Origin: Deltaproteobacteria bacterium
GTDB taxonomy: Bacteria; Desulfobacterota; Deferrimicrobia; Deferrimicrobiales; Deferrimicrobiaceae
DNA length: 47,361 nt
Assembly: GCA_021824125.1 (NCBI GenBank)
Contig: JAKALO010000004.1
Coordinates: 1-47,361, forward strand
Direction of reading: 5' to 3'
Position numbers and translations under genes: made by a program. A model generated the notes under the pieces. It made no database searches and was not told the DNA's origin. It worked only from the letters and a program-made list of their open reading frames with translations. Positions 37,324 to 45,271 of the stretch are shown one piece after another (position 1 is the first letter of the stretch; the number at the start of each line of letters is the position of its first letter).

Positions 37324-39636
37324 ATGCGTGTGGGAGGAAGTTCCGGTAAAAAGATTCTGGCCCTTCTCATGGGCCTGGCGGTCGACGTCTTGTTTGCGCC
37401 GCCCGCCCAGGCGGTCGTCGCCGGCACGTCGCACGCCCTGACGACCGGCGACCTCTCGCAGTGCTCGGTCTGCCATCTCCAGCACGATGGCGGCAGCCGG
37501 TTGTGGCCGGTCACCCCGAACACGAACGCGTCGTTCATCGGCGTCGTCTCGACCCTGTGCGGCCAATGCCACCACTCGGCGGGAGGCTACGGGGCCACCT
37601 TCGCGGCCGGCAACTCCGACGCGCGGGTCTACGGCGCGAACAGCCACGGCCTCCAGATGACGATCACCGAAATCCCAGACGGCAGCGCCCTGACGGCCTC
37701 CGCCCTTCCCTACACGGGTAGCGCGGGCCAGGTGGCGCCGACCGGCGGGGTCATCGAGTGCACCTCGTGCCACAACGTGCACGACGACGTCCTGCGGCCG
37801 TTCCTGCGTGCGTCGATGAACACGATCTGCACGAAGTGCCACTCCAACCGTAACTTCCAGGCCGGGACCGACTCTTCGGGCTCCGGTTCGACCTTCGCGG
37901 CCTGGGGGGCCACCATCCGTTACAAGAACCCCGGCTCGCACCCGGTCGGGACCGACATCACTGGCGACGTGACGGTCGCCGGGAACTCCCCGATCACCTT
38001 CCCCGCCGAGTCCGTGGTCCTGATGTCCACCGTGGCGAACAACTGGGGCCTCGGCGGGCATCTCTCCACCGACGGTGACACGGGCGCCGTGGGCTGCAAC
38101 ACCTGCCACGCGGTCCACGGTATCGAGGCGGACACGGGCGAGACGTCCCCCCCCGCCACGATCTCCCCGACCGCGAACATGCTGATCTTCGCACAGGCTT
38201 CCAGCGCGAACGAGGGCCTTTCCGGCCGCACGATCGCCAACGGCGACGGGTCGTACAACCGGTTCTGCGAGGAGTGCCACACCGGTACCGACCCGACGGG
38301 CTACGCACAGGCGAACTCCAACCCCAACCCGGGCGGCACGGGCTTCACCCACCCGGTGGACTCGATGAACTCCCAGTACGCGGCGGGCGTGGCCGGCTTC
38401 CCGGCTAACTGGCCGGTGGGCGGTGCCCCGGCGACGGCGGGAACGAACGTAGCCCCGTCTATCCCGATCTGCGAGTCTTGCCACACGCCGCACACGGCGG
38501 CGAACAACGCGAGCCGCGCGACGATCACGGCGAACGCCGGACCTTTCATCCTGCGTGACGCGCCGGGCACCATCTGCGCCCTGTGCCACACGTCGTCCTT
38601 CGCCGGGCACCACCCGGTCGGCATTGACGTCGCAACGGCCATCGGCGGCAGCGGCGCGGCGGCGTACCTGACGACCGGCTACACGAACATGGGCACCACG
38701 ATGGGCTGCGGAACCTGCCACACAGCCGGCGGCGCGCACAACTGGACGGCGACCGGCGGCTCGATCGGTCTCAACACCAACTGGCGGCCCACGAACAACG
38801 GCCGCAACTTCACCACCCCGACGGCCGACCAGTACGTCGGTACCGGGACGGGCAGCAGCTACTTCACCTCTACGACCTGCATGGACTGCCACCTCGCGAT
38901 GACCTCGTCGGCCAACCCGAGCGACGGGACGATTGCCGGCGAGACGGGCTACCAGGACCTGGGCGACGGCTCCCACTACGTCGGGCCGTTCGCGCAGGCG
39001 TGGATCGCGGACCGGACCCTCCGCGGCGAGACGGGCACCCCGACGGTCAACATCGGCCAGAATACGGACAGACGTTGGCCGGCCGGCGGCTGGTCGCGCT
39101 TCGGCAACGTGAACACGGCTCCGGTCCTTGTATGCGAGTCGTGCCACGAGCTCGAGCCGGACAGGAACGGCGGGAGCGCCCATGCGCTTCTGCATCCGTT
39201 CGTTGAGGCCGACACGAACGGTCAGGACTATTCACCCCTCTGCGAAGGGTGCCACGGCGTACCGGCCGGCACGCACCCGATGACGGGCAACCTTGTCGGC
39301 CGCACTGCCGCCAACCTCCGTTCCGGCGGCTCCTACACCGCGGAGTGGCTGCGGGCGGAGGCCCCGACGGCGTTGGGCGGCACCTCGACCTGGGGCACGG
39401 ACCAGATGTCGTGCAACTCCTGCCACCAGACGCACGCGGCGCCCGACACCGGCGGGACCCTCATCATCGAGGGGCCGGCCACCAACGTGACGGGCGGCAC
39501 GAGAGTAAACGTATCGCTGGGCCTCGTGGCCGGCAACGGCGGCGTGGTCGCGAATCGTGTTAACAACAACTTCGCCGGCTCCGCGTTGCCGAATTTCTCC
39601 TCGTTCTGCGACCAGTGCCACTCGTACCTCCAGTAG
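37324..39636 (+). CDS. 14-heme c-type cytochrome, exported
   Basis: About 770 residues with a Sec signal peptide (KKILALLMGLAVDVLFAPPAQA). Fourteen CxxCH motifs are readable: CSVCH, CGQCH, CTSCH, CTKCH, CNTCH, CEECH, CESCH, CALCH, CGTCH, CMDCH, CESCH, CEGCH, CNSCH and CDQCH, the last four residues from the end. The spacing is wide (often 40-70 residues), with Gly/Thr/Asn-rich stretches and extra His residues as possible axial ligands. It would carry electrons in the periplasm or at the cell surface, as in metal-reducing bacteria. ATG 37324 is chosen for the signal peptide, without a strong ribosome site. A possible extended -10 (TGGTATAAG, 37163-37171) lies upstream. No partner porin gene is here. 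Confidence 0.93.
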   Translation: MRVGGSSGKKILALLMGLAVDVLFAPPAQAVVAGTSHALTTGDLSQCSVCHLQHDGGSRLWPVTPNTNASFIGVVSTLCGQCHHSAGGYGATFAAGNSDARVYGANSHGLQMTITEIPDGSALTASALPYTGSAGQVAPTGGVIECTSCHNVHDDVLRPFLRASMNTICTKCHSNRNFQAGTDSSGSGSTFAAWGATIRYKNPGSHPVGTDITGDVTVAGNSPITFPAESVVLMSTVANNWGLGGHLSTDGDTGAVGCNTCHAVHGIEADTGETSPPATISPTANMLIFAQASSANEGLSGRTIANGDGSYNRFCEECHTGTDPTGYAQANSNPNPGGTGFTHPVDSMNSQYAAGVAGFPANWPVGGAPATAGTNVAPSIPICESCHTPHTAANNASRATITANAGPFILRDAPGTICALCHTSSFAGHHPVGIDVATAIGGSGAAAYLTTGYTNMGTTMGCGTCHTAGGAHNWTATGGSIGLNTNWRPTNNGRNFTTPTADQYVGTGTGSSYFTSTTCMDCHLAMTSSANPSDGTIAGETGYQDLGDGSHYVGPFAQAWIADRTLRGETGTPTVNIGQNTDRRWPAGGWSRFGNVNTAPVLVCESCHELEPDRNGGSAHALLHPFVEADTNGQDYSPLCEGCHGVPAGTHPMTGNLVGRTAANLRSGGSYTAEWLRAEAPTALGGTSTWGTDQMSCNSCHQTHAAPDTGGTLIIEGPATNVTGGTRVNVSLGLVAGNGGVVANRVNNNFAGSALPNFSSFCDQCHSYLQ

Positions 39637-39762
39637 CCAACATCCTGAACGGGGCTCCCTCCGGTGACCCTGTCGTCACCAGCGTGATGGGTCATAAGGA
39701 CACCTTTTTCACGGAGCGTTGCGTGAGGACCGACGATTCCGCCCCCCCTTCCGGAATAGCGG

Positions 39763-40668
39763 TTACGGACGGCCCGGTTCCTTTGCTGCGATCGCGCTCC
39801 TGATCAGCGGCAGCGCCTCCTGCGCGGCCTTTTCTCCCTCCAGGATCGCCTCGTGCCTCTTCGAGAAGTCGCTCGACCCGATGTGTCCCACCTTCGGCCG
39901 GATCACGACGTCGGCCCGGGAGAGCTGGAGGGAGGCGAGCTTCTCGTACATGATGCCGATCGACTGGAGGAGGGTCTCCACGGTGCTCTCCGGCGGAGCC
40001 TCGGCGTGGTTCGCGGAGACGTCGACCGCGATGACGACGTCCGCGCCGAGCTTCCTTGCCGCGTCCACCGCGACGGGGCTGACGACTCCGCCGTCCACGT
40101 AGGTCCTTCCGGCGACCCTGACGGGCCGGAAGATGCCCGGGATCGAGCAGCTCGCACGGACCGCCTGCCCCATGTTCCCTTTCCCGAAGACGAATTCCTC
40201 GCCGCTCTGGATGTCGGTGGCGACCGCGTGGAACGGAATCCTCATCTTCTCAAGGGGGGTGTTCCTGACGGCCTTGTTGACGTACTCCTCCAGCTTCTCG
40301 CCCTTGATGAACCCGTTGTCGGGCACGGTCAGGTCGACGATGTCCCCCTTCTCGATCGAGAAGGCGAGCTTCTGCAGCCGGTAGGCGTCGTACCCGTAGG
40401 CATTGAGGCCGCCGACGAAGCTGCCCGCGCTGGTGCCGACGATCAGGTGAACGGGGATCCGGTTGGCCTCCAGTATTTTCAGTACGCCGATGTGGGCGAA
40501 CCCCTTCGAGGAGCCTGCCCCGAGCACGAGAGCGACCTTTACCGCTTGCCGGGTGGGTGGTGTCGGGGTAGGCGGAGACGTCACGGGAGAGATCACCTCC
40601 TTGTGCGCGCAGGACGCAACCGTCAAAAACGCTGCCAGTAGAACGCCGTAGGTTCCTGGAATACGCAT
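39763..40668 (-). CDS. Patatin-like phospholipase, lipoprotein
   Basis: A 301-residue RssA/patatin-family hydrolase. A lipoprotein signal is visible (LLAAFLTVASC, Cys about residue 20), so it is probably anchored in the envelope. Catalytic parts are the oxyanion loop GAGSSKGFAHIGVL, the nucleophile elbow GTSAGS and the Asp in VDGGVVSP. The dyad is complete. It likely cleaves acyl chains of phospholipids, but the substrate is unknown. It lies alone between the cytochrome (convergent) and thiD. Confidence 0.9.
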   Translation of the reverse strand: MRIPGTYGVLLAAFLTVASCAHKEVISPVTSPPTPTPPTRQAVKVALVLGAGSSKGFAHIGVLKILEANRIPVHLIVGTSAGSFVGGLNAYGYDAYRLQKLAFSIEKGDIVDLTVPDNGFIKGEKLEEYVNKAVRNTPLEKMRIPFHAVATDIQSGEEFVFGKGNMGQAVRASCSIPGIFRPVRVAGRTYVDGGVVSPVAVDAARKLGADVVIAVDVSANHAEAPPESTVETLLQSIGIMYEKLASLQLSRADVVIRPKVGHIGSSDFSKRHEAILEGEKAAQEALPLIRSAIAAKEPGRP

Positions 40669-40690
40669 CGGTATCTATCCTACACCCGGT

Positions 40691-41500
40691 TCAGCCGAAA
40701 AGCGTCCAGCGTCCTTCCGCGGAGGGGAACCCCGATGCGATCATGCCCTCCACGAGGGCCTTCGCTGTCCTTGCCGCCTCGACGACCGGGTCCCCGGCGG
40801 CCAGCCTCGCGGCTATCGCGGAGGCGAGGGCGCAGCCCGTGCCGTGGGCGTCGGCGCGGCGCAATCCCGCGCCGGGGGCGAGCGGCGTGACGCGGCGCTT
40901 CTCGAAGACGATGTCGATGCCGCGTTTCCCCTTCCAGGGGAAGTGGCCGCCCTTGAGCACGACCGCGGCGCCGGCGGCGACTGAGAGGTCGCGCGCGGCA
41001 ACGATGGCTTCTCCGAACGAGCCGACCTTCCGGTCGAGGATCTTCTCGATCTCGGGAAGGTTGGGCGTTATCAGGTCGGCCCGGCACAGGACCTTCCGGA
41101 ATGCCGGGAGCGCCGCGGCCGCGAGAAGCGGCGCGCCGGTAGAGCTGCGAAGCACGGGGTCGAGGACGACGGGGATCTCCGGAAACCTGAAAAGGAAATT
41201 GTGGATCGATTCCGCGGCGGCGCGGGTCCCCACCATCCCTATCTTCACCGCCATTATGCGGAAGCTTTTCACGGCGCAGTCGAGAGCGCTGTCCATGGCG
41301 GCGCGGGGAAGGGGGACCATGCGGTCGAACGAGGACGTCGACTGGATCGCCAGGCATGAAGGCACGGCCGCGGCATGCCCGCCCGCCGCGCGGATCGCGA
41401 CGGCGTCCATCAGGACCCCGGCGCCGCCGGTCGGGTCGTAGCCGCCGAAGGCCAGGATCACGGGCGGGTATTTCCGGTTTACCATATCCTCTGGAACCAC
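40691..41500 (-). CDS. thiD: Hydroxymethylpyrimidine/phosphomethylpyrimidine kinase
   Basis: Phosphorylates HMP and HMP-P for thiamine synthesis. The 269-residue protein has the ribokinase-like fold: ILAFGGYDPTGGAGVLMDAVAI, VKIGMVGT, VVLDPVLRSSTGAPLL, DLITPNLPEIEKIL, VVLKGGHF and the catalytic DAHGTGCALASAIAA with Asp. The GTG at 41500 has GAGG 5 nt upstream and follows the ntrC stop by 7 nt, so it is in the dus-ntrB-ntrC transcript. No other thiamine gene is in the window. Confidence 0.93.
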   Translation of the reverse strand: MVPEDMVNRKYPPVILAFGGYDPTGGAGVLMDAVAIRAAGGHAAAVPSCLAIQSTSSFDRMVPLPRAAMDSALDCAVKSFRIMAVKIGMVGTRAAAESIHNFLFRFPEIPVVLDPVLRSSTGAPLLAAAALPAFRKVLCRADLITPNLPEIEKILDRKVGSFGEAIVAARDLSVAAGAAVVLKGGHFPWKGKRGIDIVFEKRRVTPLAPGAGLRRADAHGTGCALASAIAARLAAGDPVVEAARTAKALVEGMIASGFPSAEGRWTLFG

Positions 41501-41507
41501 TCAGTCC

Positions 41508-42950
41508 TCAACGGGATTTCCTCTTCCTCTTCCTCGGGAGGAGGGAGAGCGCTACGAGTTTTTTCCTCAGGGTATTCCGGTTGATCCCGAGAATGCCGGC
41601 CGCCTTGATCTGGTTGCCGCCCGAAGCCTCCATGACCACCTTGATGAGCGGCTTCTCCATCTGGCGAAGGAAGAGCTCGTGGAGATTATCCTCGTCCCCT
41701 ATCGAACTTCCGAGCCGGCGCGCGAATTCCCTGATGCGTTCTTCGATAACCTGTTCGAGGGGTGCGGTCGAAAGGTCGGGTACCCCTTCCGTTTTCGCGA
41801 GCTCGCGGGCGACCTCGTCCCTGCGCAGGAGTTTCCCGGTGGAAAGGACGGACAGCCGCTGGACGAAATTCTCCAGTTCCCGGACGTTACCCTTCCAGTT
41901 GTGGGCGGAGAGCTCCTCGAGCGCCTCCCTGGAAAACGAGCGGGGAGGCCGGGAGAGAAGGGCGCCGTATTTCTGGAGGAAGAAATCGGCGAGGAGCGGA
42001 ATGTCCTCGCGCCGCTCCGACAGGGCGGGGAGACGTATGGGAAAAACGTTCAGGCGGTCGAAGAGGTCCTCCCGGAACCTGCCCTCCTCGGCCAGGCGGC
42101 GCAGGTCCCGGTTCGTCGCCGCGATCACCCGCCCCTTGAACCTCAGGGGGCGGTTCGACCCGAGGCGCGTGAATTCCCTCTCCTGGAGAACCCGCAGAAG
42201 CTTGCCCTGCAGCTCCGAGGGCGTGTCGCCGATCTCGTCCAGGAAAAGCGTTCCCCCCGCGGCCGCCTCGAACTTTCCCTCGCGGGCCGTATCGGCGCCG
42301 GTGAACGCCCCCTTCTCGAAGCCGAACAGCTCGGCTTCCAGCAGTTCCTTCGGGATCGCCGAGGCGTTGACGGCCACGAAAGGACTCCCGGGGGATCCCA
42401 GCTCGTGGATGCAGCGCGCTACAAGCTCCTTCCCGACCCCCCGCTCGCCGAGGAGAAGAACCGTGGCGTCGGAGTCGGCAACCTTCCCGACGTTCTGGAA
42501 GACCTCCAGGATGGCCCGGCTGCGCCCAACGATCCGGGCCGACTTCCACTCCTCGACGTCCGCCTCGTGGAATGGGCTCTCCCGCGATGCGGACTCCTTC
42601 TCCACTTCCTCGAGGAGCTTCTCGATGCGCTCTATGTCGAACGGCTTGGTGATGAACTCCGCCGCGCCGGCCCGGGTGGCGCGCGCCGCGGCGTCCGGAC
42701 GGCGGACGGCCGTCATGATGAAAAACCGGGTCGGCGATTTCCTCGCCTGCGCGCGCTCGAGGACCTCTATCCCCTCCACGCCCGGCATCCGGATGTCCAC
42801 GAAGGCGGCGGCGTAATCGTGCCTGGAGAGGAGGGAGAGCGCCTTGTCCCCGTCCTCGGCGAGGTCGGCGGCGAACCCCATCCCGGCCACCGTCTTCCGG
42901 AGGACCCAACGGATGCTCTCGTCGTCGTCTGCGATCAGGACTCTCTTCAA
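41508..42950 (-). CDS. NtrC-family sigma-54-dependent response regulator
   Basis: 480 residues in the classic order: receiver (1-120) with FVDIRMPGVEG acceptor Asp and ITKPFD; central AAA+ domain with Walker A GERGVGKELVARCIH, the sigma-54-contact GAFTGA, GGTLFLDEIGD, and an arginine-finger region REDLFDRLNVFPI; C-terminal Fis-type helix-turn-helix (GGNQIKAAGILGINRNTLRKKL). It overlaps the kinase gene by 4 nt (ATGA). Paired with the adjacent PAS-histidine kinase it forms a two-component system; the signal and targets are unknown, and nitrogen control is only one option. Confidence 0.95.
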   Translation of the reverse strand: MKRVLIADDDESIRWVLRKTVAGMGFAADLAEDGDKALSLLSRHDYAAAFVDIRMPGVEGIEVLERAQARKSPTRFFIMTAVRRPDAAARATRAGAAEFITKPFDIERIEKLLEEVEKESASRESPFHEADVEEWKSARIVGRSRAILEVFQNVGKVADSDATVLLLGERGVGKELVARCIHELGSPGSPFVAVNASAIPKELLEAELFGFEKGAFTGADTAREGKFEAAAGGTLFLDEIGDTPSELQGKLLRVLQEREFTRLGSNRPLRFKGRVIAATNRDLRRLAEEGRFREDLFDRLNVFPIRLPALSERREDIPLLADFFLQKYGALLSRPPRSFSREALEELSAHNWKGNVRELENFVQRLSVLSTGKLLRRDEVARELAKTEGVPDLSTAPLEQVIEERIREFARRLGSSIGDEDNLHELFLRQMEKPLIKVVMEASGGNQIKAAGILGINRNTLRKKLVALSLLPRKRKRKSR

Positions 42951-44053
42951 CCTGGCGGCTTCTTCCCGGGGTCGACTGGAAGGGATATTTTAACCGTCGT
43001 ACCCGATCCCCGCACGGACTTTATTTCGAGCTTCCCCCCGTGCCTTGTGACGGCCTGTCGTGTCATGACCAGGCCCAGCCCCGTACCTTTCGGCTTCGTC
43101 GTATAGAAGGGGAGGAGGGCTTTCCGGACGTCCTCCGCCGACATCCCCGGACCGGAGTCCGAGATGACGAGCTCGAGGAAGGAGCGTTTATTCCCCCTCC
43201 CCCGGCTCCACCTGAAATTGAAGTTCATCCGGGCGTCGATCCGGATAGTCCCTTTCCCCTCGATCGCCTCCGCGGCGTTCTTGAGGACGTTTACGACCGC
43301 CTGGAAGATCATGTCCCGGTGGCCCGACACGTCCGGCAGGCTCGGGTCCGCCAGCAGTTCGAAATCGATCTCCTTCCCGCTGGCCCGGGCCTCCGAGCGG
43401 AGAAGCTCCTCGGCCTCGCGAAGCAGGGGGAGCAGCGGGAACGGCCGCGGGTTGGGCGGGGACTTCCCCATCTCGAGCATCTTTTCCACGAGGCCGTTGA
43501 TCCTCCCGGCTTCACGAAGGATGAGCCGGATTCCTTCCTCTCGCTCCTCCCCCAAGGTTTCCCGTCGGAGGATCCACTGGGCCGCGCCCAGTATCCCGCC
43601 AAGGGGGTTCTTGATCTCGTGTGCGAGCCCAAGGGCCAGCATCTGCATCTCCTCGGCGCTCACCGCGGCCTGGTCCTCCTGCTCCACCATGGTCAGGATC
43701 TCCGCCGGCATGATCGAAAGCACGGCGCCGCTTTGCTCACCCTTCGGGCCGGAGAGAGGCGAGGCCCCGATGATCACCGGAAGGGGAGGCGAACCGGATC
43801 CCCTGCCGGGCGGCGAAAGCTCGACGTCGAACCCGGTCACGGCGGCGTTTTCGGCGAGCGACTTCCGGGCGATGCGGATCGCCGCGGGGCTTCCGCGAAA
43901 AAGCGTCCGGTAGTGCCTGCCACGCAAGGCCTGGGCGGATCCCTGGAGGATTTCCTCCGCGGCGGGGTTCATGTAGGCCAGCTTCCCGGCCTGGCTGAAC
44001 ACCAGGATGCCGATGTTGACCGATTCGAGCGTGTGCTGGTGGAGGTCGCTCAA
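42947..44053 (-). CDS. PAS-domain sensor histidine kinase (NtrB-like)
   Basis: About 368 residues: a PAS domain (about 5-110, LESVNIGILVFSQAGKLAYMNPAAEEIL), HisKA with the phosphorylated His in LALGLAHEIKNPLGGILGAA, and an ATPase domain with N box NVLKNAAEAIEG, DSGPGM and GTGLGLVM. No membrane segment is present, so it is soluble like NtrB. The start is TTG 44053, overlapping the dus stop (TTGA). A longer frame to 44368 lies within dus on the same strand in another frame and is not supported. It phosphorylates the following NtrC-type regulator. Confidence 0.92.
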   Translation of the reverse strand: MSDLHQHTLESVNIGILVFSQAGKLAYMNPAAEEILQGSAQALRGRHYRTLFRGSPAAIRIARKSLAENAAVTGFDVELSPPGRGSGSPPLPVIIGASPLSGPKGEQSGAVLSIMPAEILTMVEQEDQAAVSAEEMQMLALGLAHEIKNPLGGILGAAQWILRRETLGEEREEGIRLILREAGRINGLVEKMLEMGKSPPNPRPFPLLPLLREAEELLRSEARASGKEIDFELLADPSLPDVSGHRDMIFQAVVNVLKNAAEAIEGKGTIRIDARMNFNFRWSRGRGNKRSFLELVISDSGPGMSAEDVRKALLPFYTTKPKGTGLGLVMTRQAVTRHGGKLEIKSVRGSGTTVKISLPVDPGKKPPG

Positions 44054-45009
44054 AAGAAACGTCCGACGGCGGCTCGGAAGCCATCGAGGGTTCCGACCCT
44101 CACGAGCTCGCCGCGAAACGCGGCCGCCCCGGGGATTCCCCTGCTGTACCACGCCAGGTGCTTGCGCATCTCGCGGGTCCCGGCATCGCCCAGCCGCATG
44201 TGCATTTCTTCCCCATGCCGCAGGATCAGGGCCCGCCGCTCCCCGGAAGGTGGGGCGTCGGGCGGAAGCGGGGTTTCGGCCCCGGCCGGGGCGAGGAGTT
44301 GCCGGCGCATCGCCTGGAAGATCCAGGGATTGCCAAGGGCCGCTCTTCCGATCATCACCGCGTCGCACCCGGTCTCGGCGATCATGCGGAAAGCGTCCCC
44401 CGGGAGGCGGACGTCCCCGTTGCCGATGATCACCCGGTCGGGGAACTCCCGCTTGAGAGCCGCGATCCTGCTCCAGTCGGCCAGCCCGGAGAACATCTGC
44501 CTGCGTGTGCGGGGGTGGAGGGTGACTGCCGCCGCACCTGCCCCGAAGACCGCCTGTGCGACCTCCAGGTAGGTTTCCGATTCATTCCCTGCCCCTGAGC
44601 GGATCTTGACCGTTACCGGGATTCCGCCCCCTCCGCGGACCGCCGCGGCGACGAGCTTCCCGGCAAGCGCGGGATCGGACAGGATCGCGGCTCCCGATCC
44701 CCCGGAGGTAACCTTCCGCACGGGGCACCCCATGTTGATGTCCACGAAGTCGAAGCCGAACTCCCGGATCCTTCCGGCAGCCTCCCCGATCTCCCCCGGG
44801 ACGGCGCCGAAGAGCTGGGCGCCTATCGGGCGTTCGGCCTCACGATATTCCAGGAAACGCCGGGACCTTTCCGGCTGCATCAGCAGCCCCTTCGCGGAGG
44901 CCATCTCGGTCATGACGACGTCGGCCCCGTTCTCCCGGCACAGGAGCCGGAAGGTGGTGTCCGTGATCCCCGCCATGGGCGCGAGGATCAGCTTTCCCCT
45001 GAAATCCAT
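44050..45009 (-). CDS. tRNA-dihydrouridine synthase (Dus)
   Basis: A FMN- and NADPH-dependent enzyme reducing uridines in the tRNA D loop. About 319 residues starting MDFRGKLILAPMAGITDTTFR, with the catalytic Cys in DINMGCPVRKVTSGGSGAAIL, the FMN-binding ..VTVKIRSG.. and VIIGNGDVRLPGDA and DAVMIGRAALGNPWIF. The DusB-type subfamily fits best. ATG 45009 is chosen for the family N-terminus. A TATATT lies directly before (6 nt spacing to ATG), so the transcript may be leaderless. First gene of the dus-ntrB-ntrC-thiD run. Confidence 0.94.
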   Translation of the reverse strand: MDFRGKLILAPMAGITDTTFRLLCRENGADVVMTEMASAKGLLMQPERSRRFLEYREAERPIGAQLFGAVPGEIGEAAGRIREFGFDFVDINMGCPVRKVTSGGSGAAILSDPALAGKLVAAAVRGGGGIPVTVKIRSGAGNESETYLEVAQAVFGAGAAAVTLHPRTRRQMFSGLADWSRIAALKREFPDRVIIGNGDVRLPGDAFRMIAETGCDAVMIGRAALGNPWIFQAMRRQLLAPAGAETPLPPDAPPSGERRALILRHGEEMHMRLGDAGTREMRKHLAWYSRGIPGAAAFRGELVRVGTLDGFRAAVGRFF

Positions 45010-45072
45010 GCCCCTAATATAACACCACGGGAACGCCGGGTGTCCCTGCTCCCGTTCGCCCAGCGGCAATCG

Positions 45073-45108
45073 GCTCCGCTGCCTCGGAGGGGGTCCCCCG
45101 AGCGGAGC
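45073..45108. repeat. Hairpin between divergent dus and pyrophosphatase genes
   Basis: GCTCCGCT (45073-45080) and AGCGGAGC (45101-45108) enclose a further palindromic G/C-rich core. No T tract. It could be an operator-like or structured element in the divergent control region. Confidence 0.4.
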
Positions 45109-45133
45109 GGCGGATACTGTATACCTTTTCCCC

Positions 45134-45164
45134 TTGACCCCCCCGGGAAGCCGTGGTATTTAAT
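45134..45164 (+). promoter_or_regulatory. Candidate promoter of the membrane pyrophosphatase
   Basis: TTGACC (45134-45139) and TTTAAT (45159-45164) are separated by 19 bp. The region runs into the gene start at 45272 after about 100 nt of leader. Confidence 0.45.
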
Positions 45165-45271
45165 GCGAGTTTAATTATCCTTGGAGCGTCTCCGGAAAAT
45201 GTGCTTTTCGTCATTATTTCAGGTGGATTCCCGTCACGGACCGTATTCATAAATCAATGGCAGGGAGGGTT

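Noticed and set aside
36922-39195. Long minus-strand open frame (757 codons) opposite the cytochrome
   Set aside because: Low-complexity Arg/Val/Gly text antisense to 14 heme motifs; a GC-rich shadow.
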